Source of the DNA: a bacterium
GTDB lineage: Bacteria; Bacteroidota; Bacteroidia; Flavobacteriales_D; Crocinitomicaceae
Direction: 5' to 3'
Length of the DNA: 64,000 bases
Assembly: GCA_024742305.1 (NCBI GenBank)
Contig: JANSYQ010000004.1
Span: 124,001-188,000, forward strand
The position numbers and the translations under genes were made by a program. Under the pieces are notes generated by a model. It was not told the DNA's origin and searched no databases. It saw only the letters and a list, made by a program, of their open reading frames with translations. Below are positions 35,402-44,707 of the stretch, piece by piece (within the stretch, counting starts at the first letter, position 1; each line of letters begins with the position of its first letter).

Positions 35402-37912
35402 TTATAACTGAATTTCATCAACAGCCTCCTTGTAAGTGGAACCAAAACGGATTTCTTTTTCTCCAACTATCACAACCTCAGAATTTTTGCTCGTGATTTT
35501 ATCCTTGCGGACAATTACCGACCTTCGAACCCGAATAAATTCCAATTTATCGGGTACTAAATCCTGAAATTTTGAAATTTTCTCACGAATTGTCACTTTG
35601 GAATTCAGTGTGTGAATGTCCAAATAGTTCCCCTTCGATTCCACGTAAAGAATATCATTAGAATCTATTTTCACATCCTTTCCATTGGAACGCACAACAA
35701 AGGTGTTCGATTTTGGTTTTAAGCGATGCATTAAATAACGAAGGATTTCCCGAATCAAACTGCGATTGTATTCTAATATACGGTAGCGGAAGAAAAGCCA
35801 CGTCGCCACAACAATTCCGACTATCACGGATAGAATAAACCACCAAGAAGAGTAGTATGCTGCGCTTATACTGATTTTTTCGCGAATAGATTCTTTTCGA
35901 GGCACACCATTAAACATAGGTTGAATTACAATTTCATACTCTCCGGGCGGAAGAGATTTATAAACGACTGATCGATCGCTTGTTTCTCGCCAATCTTCAT
36001 CGAAACCAATCAGCTTGTAACGAAAGGTCAGTCCATCTTTTTGAATGTAAGAGATGATATCGTACTTCACTTCGATATCGTTTTCATTGTAGGAAAGGTT
36101 GAATAAAGAAGGTCTTGATGTTCCATTCATCAAAAGGTCCGTGAGCTGAAACTTCAACGGTGCACGGGTACGTAGAATCTTATCCCAATCTGATAATCGA
36201 AAGAAAAATACACCTTGATGAGTTCCAAGGAAGACCGTATCCCCGATGAACTCTATATCGAAAACTTCCTCTTCTGTTAGTCCATTTTTTGCATTGATTG
36301 ATTGCTTGATGGTGTTTCTGCCTTCAAATTTTGTGAATCGGGTCAATCCACCTCCAGTACAGGCCCACATCTCATTATTCTTGAAATACAATTCAAAAAC
36401 GAAGTTGCTCAGTAGTCCATTTCGTTTGTCAATGGTTTGCACTAAATTCAATTCTGAATCAAACACTAAAACCCCTTTCCCCTTGGTAGCGCAGTAAATA
36501 CGACCGTTGTACACATCAAATTCATTCGCCATAATGTCGAGTTTTTGTGTGCGAACTACTTTATGTTTCTTGTTGATTATTTTGAGCGTTTCGCCATCAA
36601 TAAGAACAATTTGGTTGCCAAGGTATTCGGCGTCTCTAATTCTTGTTTTAGCCGAGTCATATTCAACTCTAGAGTATAGTAAATCCCCTTCTCCATTAAA
36701 TAGTTGTAAGTCTGAAACGGTGATAGGTGGGGCATCAAGGTCATCTGAGTAACGGTAAATGGAAACTGTTCTTGTAGGAGATGTGGTAAGAAACCTGAAG
36801 TTTACGTACTTACCGGAATTATAAAGTTGTCCTACAGAATTTACAAACTTGCTACTTCTATGGATAAGTTCACAGTTGGAACCGGAATAGATATAGGTGA
36901 AACCATCATTGGTTTCAAACACCAATTCTTTTTTAGAATTAATAGATAGGCGAGAAATTCTTTTAGATCTAGAGTCTGAAAGAGAATGAATCAAGCCATT
37001 GGGATACATCATAACCCCTGTCGCTTGTGTACCTATCCAAACATTTCCATCCATGTCTTCAAAGTAGCAAGTGCTTGCCACTCCTTTTGCATAGTGGTTT
37101 ACCACTTCACCGTTTTCATTTAAGCAGAATACTCCGTTTGTTGAATTTCCAATCCAAAACACATCCTTATCCAGTCCCGCTTTCAGCGGAACAGCATCAT
37201 GATAATATTCCTCTTTGATGAGTTTTCCATCTTTGAAGAATTGCATGTAATCAATACCGGCAACCAAAATGGAATTTTTGTTTCTAGCGATATTATAGGG
37301 CGATTGAATTTGAATTTTTGACGTTAGGATTGGATCATTGGAATGTGCTTGACTCGCCTTAATATTAGTACAATAAAAATACCCTTCTTTATCAGTTAGT
37401 AAACCATATCCGAACGCTCCACTTTCCGAATCTATCATGGATAGTTCTCCTCTTTTAGAAACATGACAATAGCCATAACGTTTACCGAATCGAAACTTAA
37501 TGGACGAGTCAGGCATAATAACAAGATCACGTTGATCACTTTTTGGAAGTTCCTTGAGAAGGTGATTGTATTTGTAGGCTGTAAACGTTAGCTGGTTAGG
37601 GTGAAAGTAGAAGAGTTGGTTGGAATAAGTGGTACACCAAATTGTACCATCTTTCTGCTCAAAAAACTCAAAAACGACATGGTCAGGCAAACCATCAGCT
37701 ACGTCGTATGTTTTGAAGTAACTTCCATTGAAAGAAGTGATACCACGGTCCGAAGCAATCCAAATGAGCCCGTTAATATCCTGATGTATATCGTATATTT
37801 CATTACTGGGAAGGCCGTCAGATTTGGTGAATTGCTGAAAGTGTTCTTGTGCCTGAGAATCACAGAGCCAAAGCACCGAAAGGATGAGGAATATGTATCG
37901 TAAGCAATTCAT
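35402..37912 (-). CDS. Propeller-TM-LytTR membrane transcription regulator (copy 2)
   Basis: 836 aa. Signal peptide (1-21), then two-component-regulator-type propeller repeats (about 25-600; starting FTKSDGLPSNEIYDIHQDIN, with G-L-I-W-I-A-S-D-R-G), a Y_Y_Y-type domain (about 610-705: FRYKLIGFDEDW, then L-P-P-G-E-Y-E-I), one membrane segment (about 712-733) and a cytoplasmic LytTR DNA-binding domain (about 745-836: DILYVESKGNYLDIHT, then R-V-R-R-S-V-I-V). No kinase or receiver domain is present, so a periplasmic signal should act directly on DNA. It overlaps its paralogue by ATGA. Confidence 0.85.
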   Translation of the reverse strand: MNCLRYIFLILSVLWLCDSQAQEHFQQFTKSDGLPSNEIYDIHQDINGLIWIASDRGITSFNGSYFKTYDVADGLPDHVVFEFFEQKDGTIWCTTYSNQLFYFHPNQLTFTAYKYNHLLKELPKSDQRDLVIMPDSSIKFRFGKRYGYCHVSKRGELSMIDSESGAFGYGLLTDKEGYFYCTNIKASQAHSNDPILTSKIQIQSPYNIARNKNSILVAGIDYMQFFKDGKLIKEEYYHDAVPLKAGLDKDVFWIGNSTNGVFCLNENGEVVNHYAKGVASTCYFEDMDGNVWIGTQATGVMMYPNGLIHSLSDSRSKRISRLSINSKKELVFETNDGFTYIYSGSNCELIHRSSKFVNSVGQLYNSGKYVNFRFLTTSPTRTVSIYRYSDDLDAPPITVSDLQLFNGEGDLLYSRVEYDSAKTRIRDAEYLGNQIVLIDGETLKIINKKHKVVRTQKLDIMANEFDVYNGRIYCATKGKGVLVFDSELNLVQTIDKRNGLLSNFVFELYFKNNEMWACTGGGLTRFTKFEGRNTIKQSINAKNGLTEEEVFDIEFIGDTVFLGTHQGVFFFRLSDWDKILRTRAPLKFQLTDLLMNGTSRPSLFNLSYNENDIEVKYDIISYIQKDGLTFRYKLIGFDEDWRETSDRSVVYKSLPPGEYEIVIQPMFNGVPRKESIREKISISAAYYSSWWFILSVIVGIVVATWLFFRYRILEYNRSLIREILRYLMHRLKPKSNTFVVRSNGKDVKIDSNDILYVESKGNYLDIHTLNSKVTIREKISKFQDLVPDKLEFIRVRRSVIVRKDKITSKNSEVVIVGEKEIRFGSTYKEAVDEIQL

Positions 37913-40446
37913 AGAACCAAATCTCCTATGTTATCTCTATATGTATTACCGATTTTTATTTCAGTTTTATCTACATAGACGAATTCTGAGTTTTTGCCCG
38001 TTATTTTGTCTTTTCTTACGACCACGGAACGTCGTACACGGATGTATTCCAACTTGTCAGGAACCAATTCTTTGAAATTGGAGATTTTCTCTCTGATAAT
38101 GATCTTCCCCTTTGTGGTGTGGATATGCAAGTAATTTCCGTTGGATTCAGCAAAGAGAACGTCTACTGAATTAATTCTAATGGATTTTCCTTCCGATCGC
38201 ACTACAAATGATTTGGTTTTGGGTTTAAGCCGTTTCATTAAGAAGCGAAGGATTTCCCTGATCAGTTCACGGTTGCGTGCAATAACTCTGTAACGAACGA
38301 ATGCCCACGTGGCTGTAATAATGCCAAGTACAACCAAAGTAATAAACCACCACGTTGCGTAAAATGGTTGAAGCACACTAATTGGATAATGCAGGGTCTC
38401 GTCACGTGGAATGCCATCAAACATAGGTTGAACCAAAAGTTCGTAGTTACCAGGAGGCAGCGAAGTAAAAACGATTTTTCTATCAGAGGTCTCGTTCCAA
38501 GAGTTATCGAGTCCAACTAATTTATACCTGAAAGAAACACCCTCACGCTGCTGAAATGAAATCAATTCATACTGAACTTCAAGACTGTTCTTGCCAAATG
38601 GTAGATTCAAAAGTGATTTGACGCTTTTACCATTAGCGAGTAGCTCACCTTTTCTGAAAATAATTTTTGGTTTGCTATTGATAATTTCGTCCCAAAGGCG
38701 CGTATCTAAGTAGTACAAACCGTCCACGGTGCCCAAATAGAGCTGATGACCAATTATTTCAAGATCCAAAACCTCGTTGGATTTCAAACCACTTGATCTT
38801 CCTATTACTTCAACCTTCGGTTTTGAATATAAATTCATGATTCTTGCCACACCCTGACGCGTACCCAACCACACTATATTACCATCTAAGTATATTTCAT
38901 TAATATAATTGCTTTTGAGACCATCTTCCTTTTTGATTTGAGCAATTTTCCTGAGTTGATCATCATACACCAAAAGCCCTGAACCTTTTGTTGCACAAAG
39001 AATTTTGTTGCCGTCAATATCAACATCAGTAATGCGTTCTCCGCTATTTATTGACTTGGTGAGAGTACCTTCCTCATCAAATAAATAAAGGGAATCAAGT
39101 TTAGCGACTACTATTTTTTTACCTAAAAACTCTGCATCGGAGATTCTGAAATAATTATAAGGGTTGTGTTCTAGAAGATAGTGTCCATTCTTATCGACGA
39201 TATTGGTTAACAGTTGAAGAATTGGTGGCGCATTTCGGTTATCGGAATACCCTAAAATTAAATGGTGCTTTGTACCGTATTTGTCGCTGTGTACTTCAAA
39301 TCGGTTTTGGTTCGTGAAAAAGGAGTTATTAAAATGATAGAATTGAGATTTTGGCAAATTAATATCGAAAGTGGTTTTTGAAAGTTGGTAGTTTTTATCC
39401 AATTCAAAAAATCCATTGACATTGTTCCCGAACACTAAGTTCTTCTGTTCGTTGAGAGATACGTCTTGAATAATGGACGCTTTGGTTCCTGAGAGTAGGT
39501 GCACTTGAAAATTGGCAATGTACAATAATCCTGAAGCCTGCGTCGTGAGCCAAACTCCGCCATGATTATCTTTTAAATAATTGGTAATGTTCTTATTGAA
39601 ATTGTAGGTTTTTAGAAGGGTTCCAGTTTTAGAAAATATTCTAAGTCCCTCACCCTTAGAGCTTACCCAAAATTCATCTCCTTCGGCTCCGGAGTTTATA
39701 ATGTACTCATCCCCCTTCACTTCGCTTTGATAAATTATACGTTGATTTGGGTTGATTAAATTGACACGTTTTTTGGATGCCGTCAAGATATAGGAATCTA
39801 TTTGGGATATTCGAACGGAGGAAAGCGATTCAAAATTCAATGTTCGCCCGTCAAAATTTGCGTTTTTACGAGCACTTCGTAAAAATGGATATCCTTGGTC
39901 ATCGTGTGTTAAGAATATGTGGTAATTGTCTGATGTTGTGAAGAATTCCTCGTGACAATGTTGATGACCATTTTTATCAATTGTGCATAAGGGGGATCCA
40001 GCATTGGGTCGATATTTGATTTCCTGATTTGCATTTACAATAAGGTTTTGAGGAAATCCAATGTGATTAGATTTTAATAGTTGATTGTACTTATACGTGT
40101 AAAATTTATTCTCACCCGGTATGAAATAAAAAAGTTCATTTGAAATGGTAGAACACCATATAGTTCCATCTTCTTGAGGGTAAATCTCTAAAACAACATC
40201 ATTGGGTAGGCCCTCGTCACGACCGAATACGGAAAAGTTGCTTCCATCAAAGGAGACTAACCCTCTATCTGTTGCAATCCACAGTATTCCAGTTCGATCT
40301 TGATACACATCATAACATTCATTGCTAGGAAGTCCATCTATTTTTGTGAATTGTTGATAGTCCTCTTGACTGATGCCCATAGAACACAACAAGATCATTA
40401 GAAGAAGCGCCTTAACGCGGTAAATCGTTCTGAGATTTACATTCAT
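37909..40446 (-). CDS. Propeller-TM-LytTR membrane transcription regulator (copy 1)
   Basis: 845 aa and clearly paralogous to the next gene. N-terminal signal region (1-27), propeller repeats starting FTKIDGLPSNECYDVYQDRT, Y_Y_Y-type domain (FRYKLVGLDNSWNETSD, then L-P-P-G-N-Y-E-L), membrane segment (about 720-742), and LytTR domain (about 755-845; V-L-F-A-E-S-N-G-N-Y-L-H-I-H, then RVRRSVVVRKDKITGKNSE). The two LytTR ends are very alike, so they may bind the same or overlapping sites as a hetero- or homodimer. Its start faces the secretion operon across the 250-bp region containing the paired palindromes, so it may control that operon. Confidence 0.85.
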   Translation of the reverse strand: MNVNLRTIYRVKALLLMILLCSMGISQEDYQQFTKIDGLPSNECYDVYQDRTGILWIATDRGLVSFDGSNFSVFGRDEGLPNDVVLEIYPQEDGTIWCSTISNELFYFIPGENKFYTYKYNQLLKSNHIGFPQNLIVNANQEIKYRPNAGSPLCTIDKNGHQHCHEEFFTTSDNYHIFLTHDDQGYPFLRSARKNANFDGRTLNFESLSSVRISQIDSYILTASKKRVNLINPNQRIIYQSEVKGDEYIINSGAEGDEFWVSSKGEGLRIFSKTGTLLKTYNFNKNITNYLKDNHGGVWLTTQASGLLYIANFQVHLLSGTKASIIQDVSLNEQKNLVFGNNVNGFFELDKNYQLSKTTFDINLPKSQFYHFNNSFFTNQNRFEVHSDKYGTKHHLILGYSDNRNAPPILQLLTNIVDKNGHYLLEHNPYNYFRISDAEFLGKKIVVAKLDSLYLFDEEGTLTKSINSGERITDVDIDGNKILCATKGSGLLVYDDQLRKIAQIKKEDGLKSNYINEIYLDGNIVWLGTRQGVARIMNLYSKPKVEVIGRSSGLKSNEVLDLEIIGHQLYLGTVDGLYYLDTRLWDEIINSKPKIIFRKGELLANGKSVKSLLNLPFGKNSLEVQYELISFQQREGVSFRYKLVGLDNSWNETSDRKIVFTSLPPGNYELLVQPMFDGIPRDETLHYPISVLQPFYATWWFITLVVLGIITATWAFVRYRVIARNRELIREILRFLMKRLKPKTKSFVVRSEGKSIRINSVDVLFAESNGNYLHIHTTKGKIIIREKISNFKELVPDKLEYIRVRRSVVVRKDKITGKNSEFVYVDKTEIKIGNTYRDNIGDLVL

Positions 40447-40574
40447 TTTTTCAGCAGTCTAGGAGTTTTCATTTAAGTACTTCTACCGAATATCGTAAGT
40501 AGTTTTCTATATATGTAAAGAAACGATGAATAGTAACATTCATTGCCATAAATTTTAACGAAAAAAATGAAAAA

Positions 40575-40612
40575 CCAAGGGATATCCCTTGGTGATTCAC
40601 GGGATATCCCGT
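40575..40612. promoter_or_regulatory. Paired GGGATATCCC palindromes upstream of the secretion operon
   Basis: CCAAGGGATATCCCTTGG (40575-40592) and ACGGGATATCCCGT (40599-40612) are perfect palindromes sharing the core GGGATATCCC. Their centres are 22 bp apart, about two helical turns, so they face the same side of DNA. They end 2 bp before a -33 TTG. The same pair with the same spacing occurs at 53143-53178. This is a strong candidate operator. Confidence 0.8.
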
Positions 40613-40613
40613 A

Positions 40614-40644
40614 TTGACACGCGTGTTTTTCCTTCTGAATTTTG
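40614..40644 (+). promoter_or_regulatory. Candidate promoter of the secretion operon
   Basis: -33 TTG at 40614-40616, 20 bp, then -7 GAATTTTG (40637-40644), one mismatch to the Bacteroidota TAnnTTTG consensus. It lies 50 bp upstream of the start at 40696. The palindromes abut the -33 element. Confidence 0.65.
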
Positions 40645-40695
40645 TAAAGATGGAATGTGCATACTGCCATTTCTATCAAAAAAACGGACCAAATT

Positions 40696-41541
40696 ATGAA
40701 ATACGCAGTATTCGTACTGGGGCTTCTTGCGGCCTCGTATGTCAATGCGCAGGACCACTTGAAGGACTTCTCACTGAAGCGCTCTCTAAAACAAGACGGA
40801 CTGCATTTGCAATTCATGGTATTGGACGCCGATAAAAAAGGTGTCCGTCATCATCAACCCAGTAAATTTTATTATTGGACAAAGGCACAGCACGTACGCG
40901 CTACGCAAGGTGCGTCTTCAGGATTGCTGTTGCATGGTCTTTTCGAAGCGTTTTATCCGGACAAACAGCTGGCGCAAAAAGGAAGCTATAAAAAGGGATT
41001 AAAACACGGCACGTGGAAATATTGGCACGAAGATGGAACTTTTCAACGGGTTGAGAAGTGGAGCCATGGCGAGTTATCAGGCAAGCAACTGTTTTACGAT
41101 GAGCAAGGACATCTTTCTCGCACAGAATGGATCCGAGGAACGATAAAGAAACGCGTACAAACCGATAGCATCATTCACTGGAAGGCGTTCGACAGAAAAA
41201 CAATCATTTTACTAGACTCGAACGGAAGAAAAACGGAAGTACAGCATTTTAAAAATGGTGTGTTGCATGGGGTGCAAAAAACCTTTGCTGATGGTAAAGT
41301 AGAATCGAAACAACGCTACAAAAACGGCGAGTTAATCGAGAAGGAATCCAAAAAAGATGAAGAAGTGACATCCACTTCCGAAGCCACGAACGAAGAAAAA
41401 GAACCCGGTAAGCTGAAGCAACTTTGGCAGAATATTTTCAAAAAGGATAAGAAGGAGAAAACGAAGCAAGAAAAGGAGACAAAGGAAGAGAAAAAGGGAC
41501 TTTTTAATCGAAAAAAGAAAGAGGAGGGTGAAGAAGGCTAA
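40696..41541 (+). CDS. Secreted MORN-repeat protein heading the secretion operon
   Basis: 281 aa from ATG 40696, chosen over an upstream frame start (40657) because it gives a signal peptide (MKYAVFVLGLLAASYVNAQ). The middle (about 95-225) has MORN_2-type repeats (GSYKKGLKHGTWKYWHEDGT, then E-L-S-G-K-Q-L-F-Y-D-E, and F-K-N-G-V-L-H-G). The last 60 residues are a Lys/Glu-rich charged tail. Such proteins are common in Bacteroidota envelopes; their roles are unclear. It overlaps the next gene by 14 bp. Its place as first gene of the operon suggests a link with the machine. Confidence 0.7.
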   Translation: MKYAVFVLGLLAASYVNAQDHLKDFSLKRSLKQDGLHLQFMVLDADKKGVRHHQPSKFYYWTKAQHVRATQGASSGLLLHGLFEAFYPDKQLAQKGSYKKGLKHGTWKYWHEDGTFQRVEKWSHGELSGKQLFYDEQGHLSRTEWIRGTIKKRVQTDSIIHWKAFDRKTIILLDSNGRKTEVQHFKNGVLHGVQKTFADGKVESKQRYKNGELIEKESKKDEEVTSTSEATNEEKEPGKLKQLWQNIFKKDKKEKTKQEKETKEEKKGLFNRKKKEEGEEG

Positions 41542-42766
41542 TCAGCGACATATCATCCCCGCATCAGCTTTAGGCTACGCTATATCATTCCTACTACTGG
41601 TTGGACTGTTTACTTCTGGTGTGCTCTTTATTACAAGTACCCACAAGCGCATTGAAGCACATTTCGTAGGGCAGGAATATTTGCTTTTCGACAACTATAC
41701 AGGAATTATGTTTGGTGCCTCCACAGAAAGTGCCGGCGTCTATCAACTTCATCACCCTAGCGGCGACTCTAGCGACATAGTCGTCAAGAATTGGGGAATG
41801 TTAAAAAGCACTGTGGTTTCTACGCGCAACAAACATCGTGTAGTGAAACGAGAGGCGCTGACAATGCAGGAAACGGATGCTATTTATCCTTGCTTGTACA
41901 TGCCCGATCAAAAAAGAAAAATTGCTCTTGCTGGCGAAACACGCTTAGAGGGAAAAGTATATGCATCGGAACGCGCACTGACACGTGCCAACATTTATCG
42001 TAAACCACTGAAAGCTGATAAACTAATTTACGGAAAACTGTATAAGAGTGAGCGCTATCTTCCTCCCTTACGAGCTGATATTGCTAAAAGTACTCTCTCA
42101 ACGTTATTGGAGGATGTCACAGTCATGGAAGAGCTGCCGAAGGATTCCACCTTTTCGTTTAGTGAAAAATCCACTTTGTATAGAAGCAATGAGGGAATCG
42201 AAGTAACGCATAGGTACCAAGGCAATCTAATTCTGCATAGCTTGCAGGAAATTTTGGTTCGTTCCAGCGCCAGCCTTGAGCACGTTATTCTTCACGCCCC
42301 AAGGGTCATTTTTGAAAAAGGATTTAAAGGAAAAGTTCAAGTGCTTGCTACGGAGCAAATTTTGTGTGAGGAAGAAGTTCAACTCGATTATCCTTCAGCT
42401 TTGATGTTGTACGAAAAGCGACCCGGACAGGATCAAAGTCGTGTAACCCTCATGAAAAACGCTAGAGTTTTGGGCGGAATTTTACTCACTTCTGAAAATC
42501 CTAACTTCCGAAAACCAGTCTTCCTAGAGGTCCTTGATGCCACGGTTGGGGGATTGATCTACAATCAAGGTGAATCAGAAATTAGAGGAGAAGTCATTGG
42601 GAGTCTCTACACAAACAAATTAGTTGCCCATGCCGGTGGCGGTGTATACGGAGGACACTTGGTAGATGCCATCATCAGTACAAAACAACTACCGGAAAAC
42701 TTCATCATGCCAAATTGGCTTAAGGAAAGCAAAATCACAAAACCCGTGTTAATCACATGCATTTGA
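41528..42766 (+). CDS. Pseudopilin-like protein without Glu5, GspK position
   Basis: 412 aa, GTG start overlapping the previous gene. The N-terminus K-K-A-N-Q-R-H-I-I-P-A followed by SALGYAISFLLLVGLF resembles a prepilin leader with cleavage after Pro-Ala. The +5 residue is Tyr rather than Glu, as in the tip pseudopilin GspK. The soluble part is strand-rich with possible beta-helix repeats (about 230-330), unlike classical GspK, so identity with GspK is not certain. Gene order (before two small pseudopilins, F, G, E, D) supports a tip or adaptor pseudopilin role. Confidence 0.55.
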   Translation: MKKANQRHIIPASALGYAISFLLLVGLFTSGVLFITSTHKRIEAHFVGQEYLLFDNYTGIMFGASTESAGVYQLHHPSGDSSDIVVKNWGMLKSTVVSTRNKHRVVKREALTMQETDAIYPCLYMPDQKRKIALAGETRLEGKVYASERALTRANIYRKPLKADKLIYGKLYKSERYLPPLRADIAKSTLSTLLEDVTVMEELPKDSTFSFSEKSTLYRSNEGIEVTHRYQGNLILHSLQEILVRSSASLEHVILHAPRVIFEKGFKGKVQVLATEQILCEEEVQLDYPSALMLYEKRPGQDQSRVTLMKNARVLGGILLTSENPNFRKPVFLEVLDATVGGLIYNQGESEIRGEVIGSLYTNKLVAHAGGGVYGGHLVDAIISTKQLPENFIMPNWLKESKITKPVLITCI

Positions 42767-43080
42767 AAAAGCACATACCAGCTTCCAGTATTACTGAAGT
42801 GGTGATTGCCATCACGGTAATTGCAATTTGTATTGGCATTTCTTCCATGATTTTCACGCGTTCCATGCACGTGACAACTGATTTTGAGAGTGTGAAAATG
42901 CAAACCGAACTTCAATCTGACTTGTGGAAGCAAATGGTATTAAACCAGCAAGCAGAAGCAGAAGAGCCCATCACGGTTGAAGAAGACAATGACCTATTGA
43001 ATGACTCATTGAAAGTGTTGATCTTTCGCGGATTAAATGATCGAGTGCTTTGGCAACAACATTGGTTGAAGAATGAATAA
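42757..43080 (+). CDS. Minor pseudopilin (GspI/PilV-like)
   Basis: 107 aa. Leader MHLKKHIPA, then SSITEVVIAITVIAICIGIS with Glu at +5 of the mature protein, the class III prepilin signature, with Ala rather than Gly at -1. The short, acidic C-terminal part fits a minor pseudopilin. It overlaps the previous gene by 10 bp and the next by 8 bp. Assignment to GspI rather than GspH rests on position. Confidence 0.65.
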   Translation: MHLKKHIPASSITEVVIAITVIAICIGISSMIFTRSMHVTTDFESVKMQTELQSDLWKQMVLNQQAEAEEPITVEEDNDLLNDSLKVLIFRGLNDRVLWQQHWLKNE

Positions 43081-43555
43081 AGGGAAACAACATACCGTAC
43101 CAGCCTTCACCATTTTTGAAGTAACCGTTGTTTTAGCGATTATGAGTGTGGTGGTTTCCATGGTAGCATTTTCTACGCAAAGTCTCTTTAAGCAAATGAA
43201 AGTTACCGAGGATATTCATGCCGAGCTAAACAACTTCTACAAGGTGCGAAGCATGCTATGGTACGATTGCGTTATGGCCGATTCCATAACGTTTCAAGAG
43301 AACGAGTTTTTAGCTTTTACCAATGGAGTCCCAGTGCAGTATCGCGTGGAAGAGGATCGCTTGTATCGGAACCAAGACGGACAAGATCGAGATTTGAACT
43401 TGGATATTCTTAGTCTTGAAAAAATGGATGTGGACGCGGGTTCTGATATCATTTTAACCTTCGATTGGAAAGGTGAACCGTTGGAGTGGCGTTTTTTCAA
43501 CCTGCCCAATTTAGCAGATGGTGTTAACCAATATTTTGACACAAGAGATGGCTGA
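43073..43555 (+). CDS. Minor pseudopilin (GspJ/GspH-like)
   Basis: 160 aa. Leader MNKGKQHTVPA, then FTIFEVTVVLAIMSVVVSMV with Glu at +5. The C-terminal domain is strand-rich and acidic (ILTFDWKGEPLEWRFFNL). It overlaps both neighbours. It should be processed by the prepilin peptidase encoded downstream and join the pseudopilus. Confidence 0.7.
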   Translation: MNKGKQHTVPAFTIFEVTVVLAIMSVVVSMVAFSTQSLFKQMKVTEDIHAELNNFYKVRSMLWYDCVMADSITFQENEFLAFTNGVPVQYRVEEDRLYRNQDGQDRDLNLDILSLEKMDVDAGSDIILTFDWKGEPLEWRFFNLPNLADGVNQYFDTRDG

Positions 43556-44630
43556 AGATAAAAAGAACATATTTCAGCGAGAGATCTCTTTGGGCAAAGC
43601 CTTCAAGGATAAATCAAAAGAGGAATTCTACAAAGAATTCGCCTCCTTGATGGATAGTGGTATTGACATTCAGCGTACCATGCAGATTCTTATAGAAGAA
43701 CAGAAATCCAAACGAATCAAGCCTATTTTGGAAGGTATTGCAGAACGTTTGGTACTTGGAAGCTCACTTGCAGAAGCCTTGGAATCTTCGGGTCATTTCA
43801 CATCGTATGAATACCAAAGTATTCGTATTGGTGAAGAAACGGGTCGCCTTCCGAAAATTTTGAAACATCTAGCGGATTATTACACGGATAAAGTAAAACT
43901 CCGACGACAGCTCGTGAGTGTATTTACCTACCCAGCTTTTGTCATTCTCATTACCATTGGTGTGCTGTACTTCATGCTGAATAGCGTGGTTCCCATGTTT
44001 GAAGATGTATTCGCACAATTTGGTCAGGAACTGCCATATCTCACTAAAAAAATCATCGCGCTATCCCAAAACTTCGGTACGTTCATGACCTATTTCCTCG
44101 GTGGACTGACCCTCATTATAGTCTATTGTTACACGCAGCGCAAGGAAGTTTGGTTCCGAGACTTGTCCTCGAAAATAGTCTTGAGAATTCCAGTGTTTGG
44201 CATCTTAATGCGAAAAATTTACCTCGCTAGGACTTGCCAAAGTTTATCGCTTTTACTCTCCTCTCGAACACCACTAGTAACTTCTTTGGAACTCGTTCGA
44301 GAAATGATAGGCTTTTACCCTGTGGAAAAGGCGCTCAGCGAAATTCGATTGGATATTATGAAAGGGGAGTCTTTACATACCGGACTAGCGCGTTTCAAAA
44401 TTTTTGACCAGCGATTGATTTCACTCACAAAGATTGCAGAAGAAACCAATCAACTGGATGCCACCTTCGAGCGCTTGTCGGGGCAGTATCAAGAAGACAT
44501 AGAATTCAGAACAAAACTAATAGGGACAATTATAGAGCCCTTGATTATCATATTAATTGGAGGAATCGTTGGTGTCATCATGGTTTCGATGTACCTCCCG
44601 ATGTTTAACCTAAGTAATGTTATTCAGTAA
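43548..44630 (+). CDS. gspF: Inner-membrane platform protein GspF
   Basis: 360 aa from ATG 43548 (MAEDKKNIFQRE), which overlaps the previous stop by 8 bp like the rest of the operon; a frame from 43518 would overlap more. It has two T2SSF domains: residues about 25-145 (FYKEFASLMDSGIDIQRTMQ, L-A-E-A-L-E-S-S-G-H-F) and about 220-345 (LARTCQSLSLLLSSRTPLVT, then G-E-S-L-H-T-G-L), with three membrane segments. It forms the platform that works with GspE to extend the pseudopilus. The stop overlaps the ATG at 44630 (TAATG). Confidence 0.9.
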   Translation: MAEDKKNIFQREISLGKAFKDKSKEEFYKEFASLMDSGIDIQRTMQILIEEQKSKRIKPILEGIAERLVLGSSLAEALESSGHFTSYEYQSIRIGEETGRLPKILKHLADYYTDKVKLRRQLVSVFTYPAFVILITIGVLYFMLNSVVPMFEDVFAQFGQELPYLTKKIIALSQNFGTFMTYFLGGLTLIIVYCYTQRKEVWFRDLSSKIVLRIPVFGILMRKIYLARTCQSLSLLLSSRTPLVTSLELVREMIGFYPVEKALSEIRLDIMKGESLHTGLARFKIFDQRLISLTKIAEETNQLDATFERLSGQYQEDIEFRTKLIGTIIEPLIIILIGGIVGVIMVSMYLPMFNLSNVIQ

Positions 44631-44707
44631 TGAGAAAATGGAAGACAAAATGGATTAAAACGGACATCGAGCCTGTCGAGATGGAAGTAACATCACGTTC
44701 ACAATGC

